Assembly (NCBI GenBank): GCA_965153455.1
Contig: OZ234501.1
Coordinates: 1,302,001-1,366,000 of the forward strand
Length of the DNA: 64,000 nt
From: Sphagnum compactum
Taxonomy: Eukaryota > Bryophyta > Sphagnopsida > Sphagnales
Direction of reading: 5' to 3'
Each line of letters opens with the position of its first letter. Within the stretch, counting starts at the first letter, position 1. Under the pieces are notes generated by a model. It was not told the DNA's origin. It saw only the letters and a program-made list of their open reading frames with translations, and did not search any database. The position numbers were made by a program, and so were the translations under genes. Below are positions 1 through 11,056 of the stretch, piece by piece.

Positions 1-2440
1 TTTATAGAAAAAACTTTGAAGGAATGGAAACCCTGTTAGCAACGGCAGCATATAGTGGCTTGAAATCAGAAGACGAACTAGCGAGAGCTGAAACAATCTT
101 TTAGCTTTTTTCACATGCTCTTAGAATCTCTCAAAGGCAGACTTAAAAGTTGGACCAACATATAGCATCCTACTATTATTGACACTGTGAATAACATAAA
201 TTACCCCTTTATCTAAAAATGGACAGAAGTTAGTCGAAGACCTTGAAAGTTAAAATATGACTTCTTAATTATTATTTTTAATTTTCAAAATCTAATATTT
301 CAATTCAGAAAATTATTAACTGAGTCTGAAAATGGACATTTCAATTTCGAATATTGTTATTTGAATTTGAAAATTGACATTTCAATTTTGAAATTTTTTC
401 TTTAATATCAAGAAAATTATTTGATCTACAATTTGATATTTGTATGCTAAATTACTATTTTGTAATTTAGAACTTATATTTTAATTCAGTTTTAAGGGTT
501 TTATTTCAATTGAGTTTTCAGGGTTTTTCCTATTAGTGTTATCCATGATAAATCACTATTATTTATAATTATAAATAATTTTTTATTAATTATAAGTTAC
601 ACTAAATAATTATTTGTACAACATAGATTTTTTATATTATATGATTTATATTCTTACTGTAAAAGAAATTAATTAATGAAATTTTTGTTACATTACTTTA
701 AAATCATTGTAATTACTTTAAATAAGAATTAATTAGTATGTGCATAATTGTTTTTTAATTGAACATACTTATTCACAATTTTTATTTTACAACTTGAAAT
801 CTGAATTAAAAGTTTCTAAGAATATAATGTAGTTAAAATAATTATTTTAATGATTTTATTTTCAGGATTTATTATATAATTTTTTTTAATTTTAAAAATT
901 CTGTAATTAATCATCTATGATAAATATTTTATAGTAATTTTAGAGTAATTAGAAAAATTACTGTTATGTTTAGCAAATTATTGTATTTATAGTTAATAAT
1001 TAGAAAGAGAAAAAAAATTCTTGACTTATATATTTTTAACAAAAATAAATGTAATATATAGTAATTAATGTAATTAGTTTAATATTATTGGTTTGAAAAA
1101 TTCATGTTAAATTTTTCTTTTTAATTTATAATTGTTAATTCATTATTTATAATTTGGAAATAAATATTCAAAGGAGTTAGTTTTTAAATTATAGTAATTA
1201 AATTATTTTTGCATTAATAATATTATCTATAATTCGATAAGATTTTTAAAATTCATAAAACAATTTTAAATATTTTAGTTATTTTATTATCTATGAGTTA
1301 TGTATTAATTTGTGAATAACTAGATAGTTAGTTTGTTAAATATTAAAAAGCTATTTTTTTCAAGTAATTGACAATGAATACTTAATAGTTTATAATTGAA
1401 ATATATGTAAATTGAATGATTATCTAATTATCTAATGAACCATGTACTTTAATTATTTAGAAATTTAAAAACTAATAATATAAGGCATGAAAAAAGTTTT
1501 GGATTTACAACTTAGTTTGTGAGGAAGTCGGAACTTCAAAACTTATCCTATATTGTTTGTTCTTCATTTCTATTTTATACATTATATAAACAAGGAGTGT
1601 GGTCATCCAATTTGACATGAAGAAATTTGGGCACATTGGATGAGCTAATCAAAAGGCTTAACCCAAAACAAAAAAATAAAATGCACAATTCTAAACTACT
1701 TACCTCCCCAACCTACTTATCTACCTAGTTAAATAGGTACTTACTTTGACTTACCCACCTAGGTCGACCTATGTACTACATACTTAAGTACCTACCAATA
1801 TGAGTAGGTAATTAGCCTAAGAAGATAATATCTACCTACCTTTTTACCTAAGTAGGTAGGTAGGTATGTAGCCTAGGTTTGTAGGCATTTATTTTTGTTC
1901 CTACTTAGGTACCTACCAACTTAATGTTAATATTTTTTATTTAAATCATTTTTAAGTGTCACGTGGCATATTTAGATTGGGCCACATGTCATAATATAAT
2001 ATCATCCAAGCATTTGAATTGAACGTCCTAGATTATTTCAAAATAATAATATTTAAATAATCAAATATTGGGACATGTGGCAATATACACAGATATTATA
2101 TCTGTCATCATTCATGGCTCTCTGCAACAGAGTAATCTTACATTGTGCACTTGTTTTCAAACAGTAAGTTCACCTTTTTTTTTTCATGAAAGCAGACTTA
2201 TGTAACATGAACTCGCGTGATTGGACGCTTATGAGCTTCGATGGCACTGTTGTTTGGGTTGAGGTGCATCCCATTTGCAGATTGGTAATTTTTTGTCTTC
2301 TGGAGTTGAATGTTATCCTTTTGCGCTCTGTATTTGTCAACCCTGTGTTCCTAAGAGAAGGTCGGTTTGCTTGATCATCTAACTCTCCTCTTCAGCGTGT
2401 CCTTCTCTATAGAGTTAGGCATGTTTTTTATTTATTGTCG
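1..2440. other. AT-rich spacer without a recognisable gene
   Basis: Very AT-rich DNA with short A/T runs and frequent stops in every frame. No coding frame or RNA gene is recognisable. The only structure I see is the GTAGGT/ACCTAC cluster listed separately. A short open frame at 2186-2374 has no recognisable motif. Confidence 0.7.
1690..1930. repeat. GTAGGT / ACCTAC foldback-rich cluster
   Basis: Short words such as TACCTACCT and AGGTAGGTA occur many times in both orientations within about 240 bases, so the stretch can fold into many alternative hairpins. The same vocabulary reappears near 6964-7043, 58520-58870 and 63090-63500. No terminal repeats or target duplication were identified, so it cannot be called a transposon. 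Confidence 0.6.
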
Positions 2441-2463
2441 ATGTACACCTCCTGACCGGCTGT

Positions 2464-2581
2464 ATGGCATTACAGACCGTTTGATTAGTGTTGATCACGA
2501 TCTGTAGGGGCCAATTGGCGTGGGCTGAATGGCATTACAGACCGTTCGATCGGTGTTGATCGCGGTCTGTATGGGCCAATT
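2464..2581 (+). repeat. 65-bp tandem duplication, two copies
   Basis: The unit starting ATGGCATTACAGACCGTT begins at 2464 and again at 2529, and both copies end in GGGCCAATT. The copies differ by a few substitutions, mostly C/T and G/A. It lies just upstream of the small zinc-finger gene. Confidence 0.85.
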
Positions 2582-2677
2582 AGTATTCAAGAGGTGTTCA
2601 CCTTCGATTCTTAAAAAACAAAACCTCTCGAACCCGTCATCTTAAATCTTTCACCGTTTATAGTAGAAATTCGTGCT

Positions 2678-3044
2678 ATGACAGTCGTTCTCATGGATTC
2701 GACGACTGCCCAAGGAATTTGGTGCGAAATATGTGATTGGACTCTTCGACCGGGCACAAATTTGGAACAACACAATTCCGGACTTGTGCATCGAACGTTG
2801 CTCGAGGCCGTCGCACGGTTACCGCCTGGCAAGTTTCGAGACTTCAGGGACGCGATGACTTTGAGCAGTCGCAAAAAAAGTAAATTTGGACTCAAGCGGG
2901 AGTTGCGGAAGGCTGCATCCCAGGTGAGCTTTTTTTTAAAAATCGTAATTGCCAACACTTTTTTTTTTGGAAGGTTGTTACCAATACTTATTTTTCTATC
3001 TTTCACATTAAGTCTCTCGACAGACTTGGAAGGCTTCGGCATAA
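2678..3044 (+). CDS. Small two-exon zinc-finger protein (U1/matrin-like C2H2), hypothetical
   Basis: The first exon opens with ATG at 2678 and runs to 2923 (82 codons). It ends in CAG followed by a strong donor, GTGAGC. A 100-nt intron (2924-3023) with a T-rich tract ends in CTCGACAG. The second exon adds six codons and stops at TAA 3042-3044, giving an 88-residue product in phase. Residues 15-36 hold a C-x2-C-x12-H-x5-H finger (WCEICDWTL, then EQHNSGLVH), a spacing close to U1/matrin-type zinc fingers that bind RNA or DNA. The remainder is basic (SSRKKSKFGLKRELRK). I do not recognise the gene. The splice model is inferred from signals only. The finger could also be a remnant of a transposon-encoded protein. 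Confidence 0.5.
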
Positions 3045-4364
3045 ACCCTAGAGCAAGCAAGCAATTCCTACCACAAAAACTATTTTAGGGTGACGAACTC
3101 TCAATGCAAACAAACAAAATCTGCCCATCGATGTTATTGATTGGGAGCTACAAATTAGGTTTCAATCTGTGACCGGGAATTCATGGTCGGAAATGGGCAG
3201 GGCACTAAATTTGGAGATGATGACAATCCTTGCCAAAAAAATGCAAAGAAAAACTCATCACGATGTCGATGATCTCAATTCAATTACACTAGCTAGTCTC
3301 TGGTGAGAGAATTCTCAAAATCTCCTCACAGTTCTGGATTTTTTTCACATGGGTGTGTCCCTAGGCTGCCGATTTGATGACCACAAGTTCTAGATCCAAA
3401 ACCCCCTCCTCCTTGCTCTCTCTTTCTCTATACCCTAACCCACAAACCCAGCAAGCCCCACATCCCTTCTTCCCCCAACACACACCAACAAAAAAATTCA
3501 AAATCTTCTGGTTCTTCTTCTTTTATTTGCTGTCTTTCTCACTCTTCTGGTGTCCACAAAACCTAGATGTCTGTCCGTCCGTCGGTGTGTTCTGTTATGT
3601 CTGTCACTCCTCCTCCCCTTAAATTTAAAATTCAAGAGCAAAAAAAAACCCGGGATCTTTAACCTAAACCGGCCTAACCCGAAACTAGACCCAACACTTT
3701 GCTACTCAAATTCTTCAACATCAAGATACCCAAGGACCAAATTTTCCAAAGAAAAAAAAAACACGCCCATACGTCCAGCATCCCTTGACGATCTCACAGC
3801 CACAAAAGAAGTCATTTTTGCAAATCTCAGAGCTTTTGTTTCACCACTCTGCTCAGGATTTTTATGCTGCTCGGGGAAGCAAGGAAGGAAGGAAGCGATA
3901 AAAACTAGAGAAGAAAGCAACACCCATCACAGCAGCAAAGAGAACAAAAGCTTTTTACGTGAGCCCAAACCCATCGACACAAAACCGACAGATCGAGAAA
4001 ACAACAGTTCTGAGTAGAAACCCATCAAGGGATTTATGGGAATGAGCGAGAGGAGAAAACTTACTCGGATTGTTACACATCTAAAGTGGTCTTCAAGCTG
4101 ATCGATGCGTGAGAAAACTCGGCAAGAAATTGGGGGCCAGGGCAGCGATGAAGACGACCGACGACGCAAGACGCTAAGCCAAGCTAAGCTGCAGCAGCAG
4201 GAGCGGCAGCAGCAAAGCCCCCACCCCGCGTTCATTCACCGGATAACCCTCCCCTGCCCTCGCTTTCGTCGGGCTACATTATAGGTAACTACATTTTCTT
4301 AGTAGGCTTACTGTTTAAGTCCGCCATTTTTAATCCAAATTCCCATTTTTTTATCTTTTTCTTC
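3045..4364. other. Low-complexity spacer, CT- and A-rich
   Basis: CT-rich and A-rich stretches around 3380-3640 and 3740-4010 give open frames with biased composition and no domain. Some of it resembles plant leader or promoter DNA, but no downstream gene follows because the satellite starts at once. A CAG/GCAGCA-rich patch sits at about 4190-4220. Confidence 0.5.
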
Positions 4365-6285
4365 TTTTACCGCGCTTTAGTGCGCTTTACCCCGCTTTCT
4401 CCCGCTTTCTCTCGTTTATTCCGCTTTATCGCGCTTTTTCTCGCTTATTGCGCTTTACCTCCCGCTTTACCTCCCGCTTTCCCACTTATCGCGCTTTACA
4501 CCGCTTCCCTCGCTTACCATGCTTTTTCTTGCTTATCGCGCTTTACCGCGCTTTACCGCGCTTTACTGCGCTTTACCCCGCTTTATCCCGCTTTACCCCG
4601 CTTTCTTTCGCTTTCTCTCGTTTATTTCGCTTTATCGCGCTTTCTCCCGCTTACTGTGCTTTACCTCCTGCTTTCCCACTTATCGCACTTTACACCGCTT
4701 CCTCCGCTTACCGTGCTTTTTCTTGCTTATCGCGCTTTACCTCGCTTTACCCCGCTTTACCCCGCTTTTTCCCGCTTTCTCCCGTTTATTCCGCTTTATC
4801 GCGCTTTCTCCCGCTTACTACGCTTTACCTCTTGCTTTCCCACTTATCGCGCTTTACACCGCTTCCCCCGCTTACCGTGCTTTATCTTGCTTATCGCGCT
4901 TTACTGCGCTTTACCTCGCTTTCTCCCGCTTTCTCCCGCTTTCTCCCGCTTTCTCCCGCTTTCTCCTGTTTATTTCGCTTTATCGCGTTTTTCCCCGCTT
5001 ACTGCGCTTTACCTCCTGCTTTCCCACTTATCGCGCTTTTCAGCGCTTCCCCCGCTTACCATGCTTTATCTTGCTTATCGCGCTTTACCGTGCTTTACTG
5101 CGCTTTATTGCGCTTTACTGTGCTTTACCCCACTTTACCTCGCTTTACCCCACTTTACCCCGCTTTACCCCGCTTTCTCTCGCTTTCTCCCGTTTATTCC
5201 GTTTTATCGCGCTTTCTCCCGCTTACTGTGCTTTACCTCCTGCTTTCCCACTTATCGCGCTTTACGCCGCTTTCCCATGCTTATCGCGCTTTATCTTGCG
5301 TACCGCGCTTTACCCCGTTGTCTACCGCTTTCCCCCGCTTATTGCGCTGTATCGCGCTTTCTCTTGCTTATTACGCTTTACCTTGCTTTTTCTCGCTTAT
5401 CGCCGTTTACCCCGCTCTCTCCCGCTTACTACGCTTTACCCCGCTTTCTCCCGCTTACTGCGCTTTACCCCGCTTTCTCTTGTTTACTGCGCTATACGCC
5501 GCTTTCCCCTGGTTATCGCGTTTTATTTTGCTTACCTCGCTTTATCTTGCTTACCGCGCTTTACCCCGCTTTCTTCCACTTTCTCTCACTTATTACGCTT
5601 TATCGCGCTTTCTCCCGATTACTGCGCTTTACGCCGCTTTCCTTCCCTTACCGCACTTTATCTTGCTTACGGCGCTTTACCTCGCTTTCCCCCGCTTATT
5701 GCGCTTTCTCCCGCTTATTACGCTTTACTCTGGTTTTTTTTCGCTTATCGCGTTTTACCCCGCTTTCTCTCGCTTACTGCGCTTTACGCCGTTTTCCCCC
5801 GCTTACCCGCGCTTTACTCCGCTCTTAAACCCATTACCCCGTTTTACTGCGCTTTAGTTCTCGCTTTACCCCGCTCAACTCCTATTACCCTAGTTGACCG
5901 CGCTCTAACTCCCGATTCACCCTGCTTCAACTCCCATTACCTCGCGTTACCGCGCTTTAACTCTCGCTTTACCTCGCCTCAACTCCCATTCACCCGCTTT
6001 ACCGCGCTTTAACTCCCGCTTTACCGCGCTATAACTCCCGCTTTGCGCCGCCTCAACTCACATTCGCCCAAATTACCACGCTTTAACTCCCGCTTTACCC
6101 CGCCTCAACTCCCATTACCCCGCTTCGCCGCGCTTTAATTCTCGCTTTACCCTACCTCAACTCCCATTACCCCGCTTCGCCACGCTTTACCGCGCTTTCA
6201 CTCGCACTTTACCCCGCCCCAACTCCTATTCGCCCAAATTACCGCGCTTTAACTCTCGTCTTACGCCGCCTCCATTCCGGCTTCG
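4365..6285 (+). repeat. Satellite array of CGCTTTAC-type units, plus orientation
   Basis: About 1.9 kb made of variants of a short unit (CGCTTTACC, CGCTTTCTCC, CGCTTATCG). A higher-order pattern is marked by CCCACTTATCGCGCTTTAC near 4490, 4680, 4845, 5025 and 5250, roughly 160-230 bp apart. From about 5850 a second form appears in which CTCAACTCCCATTA recurs. The units contain no stop in any forward frame, so all three frames are open for 470-500 codons and give the same Leu/Pro/Phe/Arg-rich pattern. These are not genes. The reverse complement of this satellite occurs at 18.7-21.6 kb. Confidence 0.9.
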
Positions 6286-7134
6286 TGAAAACCTTTATTG
6301 GAAAATCCAAGTTTGCGTAAATCGGGTTAACCTGCAGGAAATTGGAACGTGCTGACCTTCTCTAGGGGGTTCCAACAAATTTTAAAAGTAGGAAGAAATG
6401 GACCCAAGGCTCCTAGAACTTGACGCCCCTCCTCAAAACCTCCCCACGAGGTGTGACAGCACCCTGTTGGTTACATTCATGAAATGTTGGACACTTCAAG
6501 CACCCTCATAGACTAGTTGTTTTGAGTCGCATGAAAACAAAGTATAAAAATTTCAAACTATTTCTCATGCAATTCACGCATTTTGCATTGCATTTAGTTG
6601 CAAGAAAAAATATCAATTAATAGCCATAACTTGAACAAGACCATATTTTTTGTTGTGTTAATTATTTTAAGCGAGATTGTTAATTCAAAGTTTTTTCATC
6701 CCTTTCGAATCATGATGTCAATTGGTATTGCAAAACTGCAATGGAATTATTAAAGATGCCGATTTCTTTTATTAACTTTGTAAAATTCCCTCAACAACAA
6801 CAAAGTGAACCAACACCCACCGGTGCACCATCTACTGGATGCCTGTTATGACTCGGTTACGGATGAACCTCAATTGAGTTAATATCTGGTTTCAAGTTAG
6901 TAACCCACTTTGTGAGAATTCATGTATATATGTACAATAGGAAGGAAAATAGGTGACAACTACGTAAGTAATCATTTATACCTAAGTACTTACTCGCTGT
7001 GTTTACTACCTACTAACCCGCATGTGAGTTGTTAGTGGGTAGGTAGAAAATGAAGGATCCGAGATAACCCCTATGGTTAGCTAGGGAACTGGAGCCCAAC
7101 AGAAGACTGTGTCTTGACCGCTTACTATCGATCC
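6286..7134. other. Spacer between satellite and first solo LTR
   Basis: Unique-looking, moderately AT-rich sequence with no coding frame I can support. A GTGTGACAGCACCC stretch at about 6452 resembles an LTR edge of another retrotransposon family, but no partner end is visible. ACCTAC/GTAGGT words recur at 6964-7043. Confidence 0.45.
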
Positions 7135-7139
7135 TTCCT

Positions 7140-7961
7140 TGTCGCAACCCCACTTTGGCCAAGTGTGGGGGTGAAGCCCAACACTTGGAAAAGTTGGAGG
7201 TTTGGAGTCCTCCGGGACTCCCGAATGTTCAAAGCTCAACAGCAAGGGGCAAAACACTTTGCATTGGGGTGTTCTTGGTGTCATTGGAAAGGTCTTGAAA
7301 CTTAGATATCGAAAATGGCCTCGCATTGGTCATTTGGACATCTGCAGCCCAAGTTATGGGCAAAAGAAGGGCCGGGAGTCAAACTGGCAGTTTGACTCCC
7401 AACCAGTAAAAGTCGGGAATCGACCTCTTCCCGACATCCGATTTGAGTGTGCGACATGGCGTTGAAAAGATCTCGACGAGGGCTACAACTTTAGTTCAGA
7501 CTTCGTTGCGATCGAACTCTGCAGTCGGGAGTTATGGCTGTTCAAAATTCCGGGAGTCCAGCTGGGACAATTTCGGGACTCCATTTCGGGAGTCCCAACA
7601 AAATGTGCCATTTGGATGTAGCCTCCACTGCGAGCTGCAGAGAATACTATATGGGGGAAGGTGGTGGCTTCCCCCGAGTCCGGGCCGTGGTGAGTCTTGT
7701 GTGTCCAAGTGCCCGTGGCTTGTCCCAACGCCCAAGGGTGTCCCGAATGCTAAACTAACCTCGTGTGGTTGGTTTTTTGGATGCAGATTCACACAAGCTA
7801 AGCTAGTCCCTCTTCTTAGTGTAATCCCTGGGCTTCCAACTCGACCCTCTACCCCTTTTTAGAGTTGGAAGCCGGGAGCGTGCCTCCAAGTCACAACTTT
7901 CCGCAATTTGATTTTGTGAAACCCTCAAGTGGGTTTCACTCCGTGACTTAGGAGCGCGTCA
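7140..7961 (+). mobile_element. Solo LTR, family A copy 1 (short form, 822 bp)
   Basis: It starts TGTCGCAACC and ends GCGCGTCA, so the termini are TG...CA. It is flanked by a perfect 5-bp duplication, TTCCT (7135-7139 and 7962-7966), the hallmark of LTR-retrotransposon integration. There is no internal coding region, which suits a solo LTR left by LTR-LTR recombination. It contains a near-perfect palindrome at 7373-7400 and, after a TATA-like ACTATAT, an 8-bp-stem hairpin at 7653-7675. Short open frames inside it are not genes. A small non-autonomous element is the alternative reading. Confidence 0.9.
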
Positions 7962-7966
7962 TTCCT

Positions 7967-8542
7967 GGTGTATTGGTAGTTACTGGTTCACTCTAGCCCT
8001 TTTGAATGGTTTATGCCTATATTTGCAATGGCCATTGTGAAACTCATTGTTTTATCTCCCTTACCAATGCGTTGCACTTGCACAAATATTATATATGTTT
8101 TGATATACCCTATATTTTACTCGATTTTATCCATATGATAAATGTACTATAATTTGTAAATGTCTAACCTTGACTTCCAGGTTAAATACTTGTGAACAAG
8201 ATAAATGGTGTTAATTTATCCTTACGATCCTAGTTCATTAAGAAAATCCATGAATCCAGATTTCTTAACTTGACACAAATAATCGACACGATTCACAAAA
8301 TTCATAAACGCTCCGTTTACAAATTTTCATTACGAACTCCACAACTTCTTTAAATTGTCAAGAATTGGTAATAGTTTCTCTCTTTTGTGTTTGAGATTGC
8401 ATGTTGAACGTTCGTGTTGGATTGTCCATCAAACTCTTAGTAATAGGAGAAATGGGTTCTTAATTCATCCATATTTCCAATAGATTGTTCATTTGTGTTT
8501 CACTAACTTTGTGGTTGACGTCAAATGCATGTGTGTAGCTTT
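7967..8542. other. Spacer between two independent solo LTRs
   Basis: About 580 bp of AT-rich DNA with no primer-binding site, polypurine tract or coding frame noticed. The flanking LTRs carry different target duplications, so this is not the interior of one retrotransposon. Confidence 0.6.
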
Positions 8543-8547
8543 GAACC

Positions 8548-9367
8548 TGTCGCAACCCCACTTTGGCCAAGTGTGGGGGTGAAGCCCAACAGTTGGAAAA
8601 GTTGGAGGTTTGGACTCCTCCGGGACTCCCGAATGTTCAGAGCGCAACAGCAAGGTCGAAAACACCTCGCCTTGAGGTGTTCTTGGTGTCATTGGAAAGG
8701 TCTTGAAACGTAAATATCGAAAATGGCCTCGCATTTGCCATTCGGACATCTGCAGCCCAAGTTATGGGCAAAAGAAGGGCCGGGAGTCAAACTGGCAGTT
8801 TGACTCCCGACCACTAAAAGTCGGGAATCGACCCTTTCCTGACGTCGCCTTGGGGAGTGCAACATGACGTTGAAAAGATCTCGACGGGGGCTACAACTTT
8901 GGTTCAGACCTTGTTGCAATTGGACTCCGGAGTCGGGAGTTATGACCGTTCAAAGTTCCAGGAGTCCCACCGGGACAGTTTCGGGACTCCATTTCGGGAG
9001 TCCCAAGAATTTGTGCCATTTGGATGTAGGTTCCGTGGCGAGCTGCAGAGAATACTATAAGGGGGAAGGTGGTGGCTTCCCCCGAGTCCGGGCCGTGGTG
9101 AGTCAAGTAGTCCAAAGTGCCCGTGGCTTGTTCCAACACCCAAGGGTGTTCCCGAATGTGAACTAACCCATTCGTGCTTGGTTTTGGATGCAGATTCGTG
9201 CTTGATCTACTAGTCCATCTTCCTAGTCTAATCCCGGGGCTTCCAACTCAACCCTCTACCCCTTTCTAGAGTTAGAAGTCGGGAGCATGCCCTTCGGTCC
9301 CAACTTTCCGCAACTTCACATTGGTGAACCCTCAAGTGGGTTCACCCCGGGACCAAGGAGCGCGTCA
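8548..9367 (+). mobile_element. Solo LTR, family A copy 2 (short form, 820 bp)
   Basis: Termini TGTCGCAACC...GCGCGTCA with a perfect 5-bp target duplication, GAACC (8543-8547 and 9368-9372). It is highly similar to copy 1 throughout. It holds the perfect 29-base palindrome at 8781-8809 (14-bp arms around one G). After ACTATAA comes the GGGGGAAG / CTTCCCCC hairpin (9061-9083). Its own duplication shows it inserted independently of copy 1. Confidence 0.92.
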
Positions 9368-9372
9368 GAACC

Positions 9373-10245
9373 CGACTCGATGCACAACCTCAATACCAAA
9401 CTCTTTTGTATTCTGCTTGGAGTTTTTTGTGCTATCTGAACATTGTGTCCACATGAGACCCGCAAACTTTGAGTTTCCCTCTTCATCAGGGCTCCCTGCA
9501 GGACTTTATCGTCGTCAGCTTTGGTTATACTTCTTTTGTTCAAGACACCTCCTTTGTCAAATGAATTTGAAGACTCCTACAATTCGTGCTTGCCATGTTT
9601 AGAACGGTGTCAATTATCATTTCACCCAACATGTGGAAATTCCTTCTAGAAACACCATAAAGATGTCACTTTCTTCGTGAACTCATCTCCTTGTCAAACG
9701 GATGCACTAAGTCCCTGCTAAAAACACAAACGACAGTCGGATTTGTTGTCTCACCTGATCCCTCGGTTTTGTTGGAGTTTCTTCCACAAAGCAGGCCGAG
9801 ATGATTTGACACTGAAACGTAACAGATGTTCTATCTGCTGTCATTAGTAGTGCATACGATTACTAGGTCTAGATTTCTCGTGCTAATAATTGAGTATATA
9901 ATCGCAGCGACACCACCCACCCGAAGTAGACCTCTGATTCTTCTGGACGAATGGTGCAGGTCATACCAGAAGTGTGCATAAATACTTGGCTCTACCGAAT
10001 GGTTTAGTGGAGAAGGAGAAAGTGGCCGGAATGGATTCCTGTATGATATAGTCAGACCGACCTTTGATGGAGGAGTTGGTGCATGGTTTTGCTTGGAATC
10101 TCGTTGAGCCATCCTCATGAGTCGGATTTTTTTCCTTGTCAGCCTTGAGCAGAAGCCCGAGAGTGTTATTACTTCACCGTTGTACATCACCGAGTCAAAT
10201 GTCCTCAGTTCCCATTTGAGTCCTGTTGTTCCTTCAAGCTTCTCC
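9373..10245. other. Unassigned unique sequence
   Basis: Balanced base composition. A 119-codon minus-strand open frame at 9831-10190 starts MMYNGEVITLSGFCS and shows no motif I can place. I have no evidence that it is coding. No RNA gene seen. Confidence 0.35.
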
Positions 10246-11056
10246 CTTAAGGTATGATCCGGGCATCCCCAGTGTAATGCCGGTGGCTGGTGGCTGTTTG
10301 ACCATGAAAAAGGAGTGCGATGCCCGGCTGTTTTTACACGATGCCTGGCTGTTTTTGTTGACTTTAGTTACTTTTAGTTACTTTTTTACTGGTGGTAAGT
10401 TTTGACAGTTACTTTTTAGTAGGTTTAGGGGTAAGGTTTGTTACTTTTTGTTACTTTTTTACTGCTTGTAAGTTTTTTAAATTACTTTTTACTGGGCCAT
10501 GAGGGCCAGGGTTTATATTCTATTCATTGTGGGAGGGGGGGGGAAAGGGTGCACCTTGATTTTTTTCCTTGATATTTTTGACTGTTGAAGGGGAGGGAGG
10601 GGGTTGGAGGTTGATGTTTTTTTTTTTCCTTTCATTGGAAATGTGGAAGGAGGAGGGGGGAAAGTGGTTAATTTGGGGGCTCTGGAAATGTTTTTTTCAT
10701 TGTGGAGAGGCTAGGGAGGGGTTCAGCGGGGGTAATGTTTTTTACAAATTCATTATGGGACGAGGGAAAGGGTGCAAGTTGATTTTTTTTCTTCTTTTTT
10801 TGACTGTTGAGGGGGAGGGGGGTGAAGGTTAATATTTTTTTTTTCCTTCATTTGACATGTGGAAGGAGGAAGGGAAAGGGATGATTTTTTTTTTAATTTT
10901 GTTTTTTCATTGTGGAGTGGCTAGGGACAAGGGGGAACATGAAAGGGTTTTTTTTTTTAATATGTTGAAGGGGGATGGGAGGGAGTTTTTTTTCTATGTT
11001 GAAAAGGGATGAGAGGGGGGTTTTCTTTTTACAAGGTCATAGGGGGGGGGGGGTTA
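10246..11056 (+). repeat. Dispersed G/T-rich repeat, copy 1
   Basis: It begins CTTAAGGTATGATCCGGGCA, continues with GGCTGGTGGCTGTTTGACC and GGCTGTTTTTGTTGAC, then TTACTTTTT runs. After that come alternating G tracts and T tracts with recurring TGTGGAAGGAGGA and TTCATTGTGGAG words. The plus strand is almost free of C over several hundred bases. Open frames here (for example 10569-10832) are composition artefacts. Other copies start at 21559, 23053, 27301 and near 63880. Family and mechanism are unknown. Confidence 0.75.

Noticed and set aside
4380-6012. Three overlapping open frames of 469-497 codons
   Set aside because: They run through a satellite whose unit lacks stops in all forward frames. 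The same Leu/Pro/Phe/Arg pattern appears in all three, so none is a gene.
7443-9166. Several 60-140 codon frames on both strands
   Set aside because: They lie inside the two solo LTRs and recur in the other LTR copies, without any domain.
7140-9367. The two plus-strand LTR copies as the ends of one retrotransposon
   Set aside because: Each copy has its own perfect 5-bp duplication and the 586 bp between them show no retroelement features.
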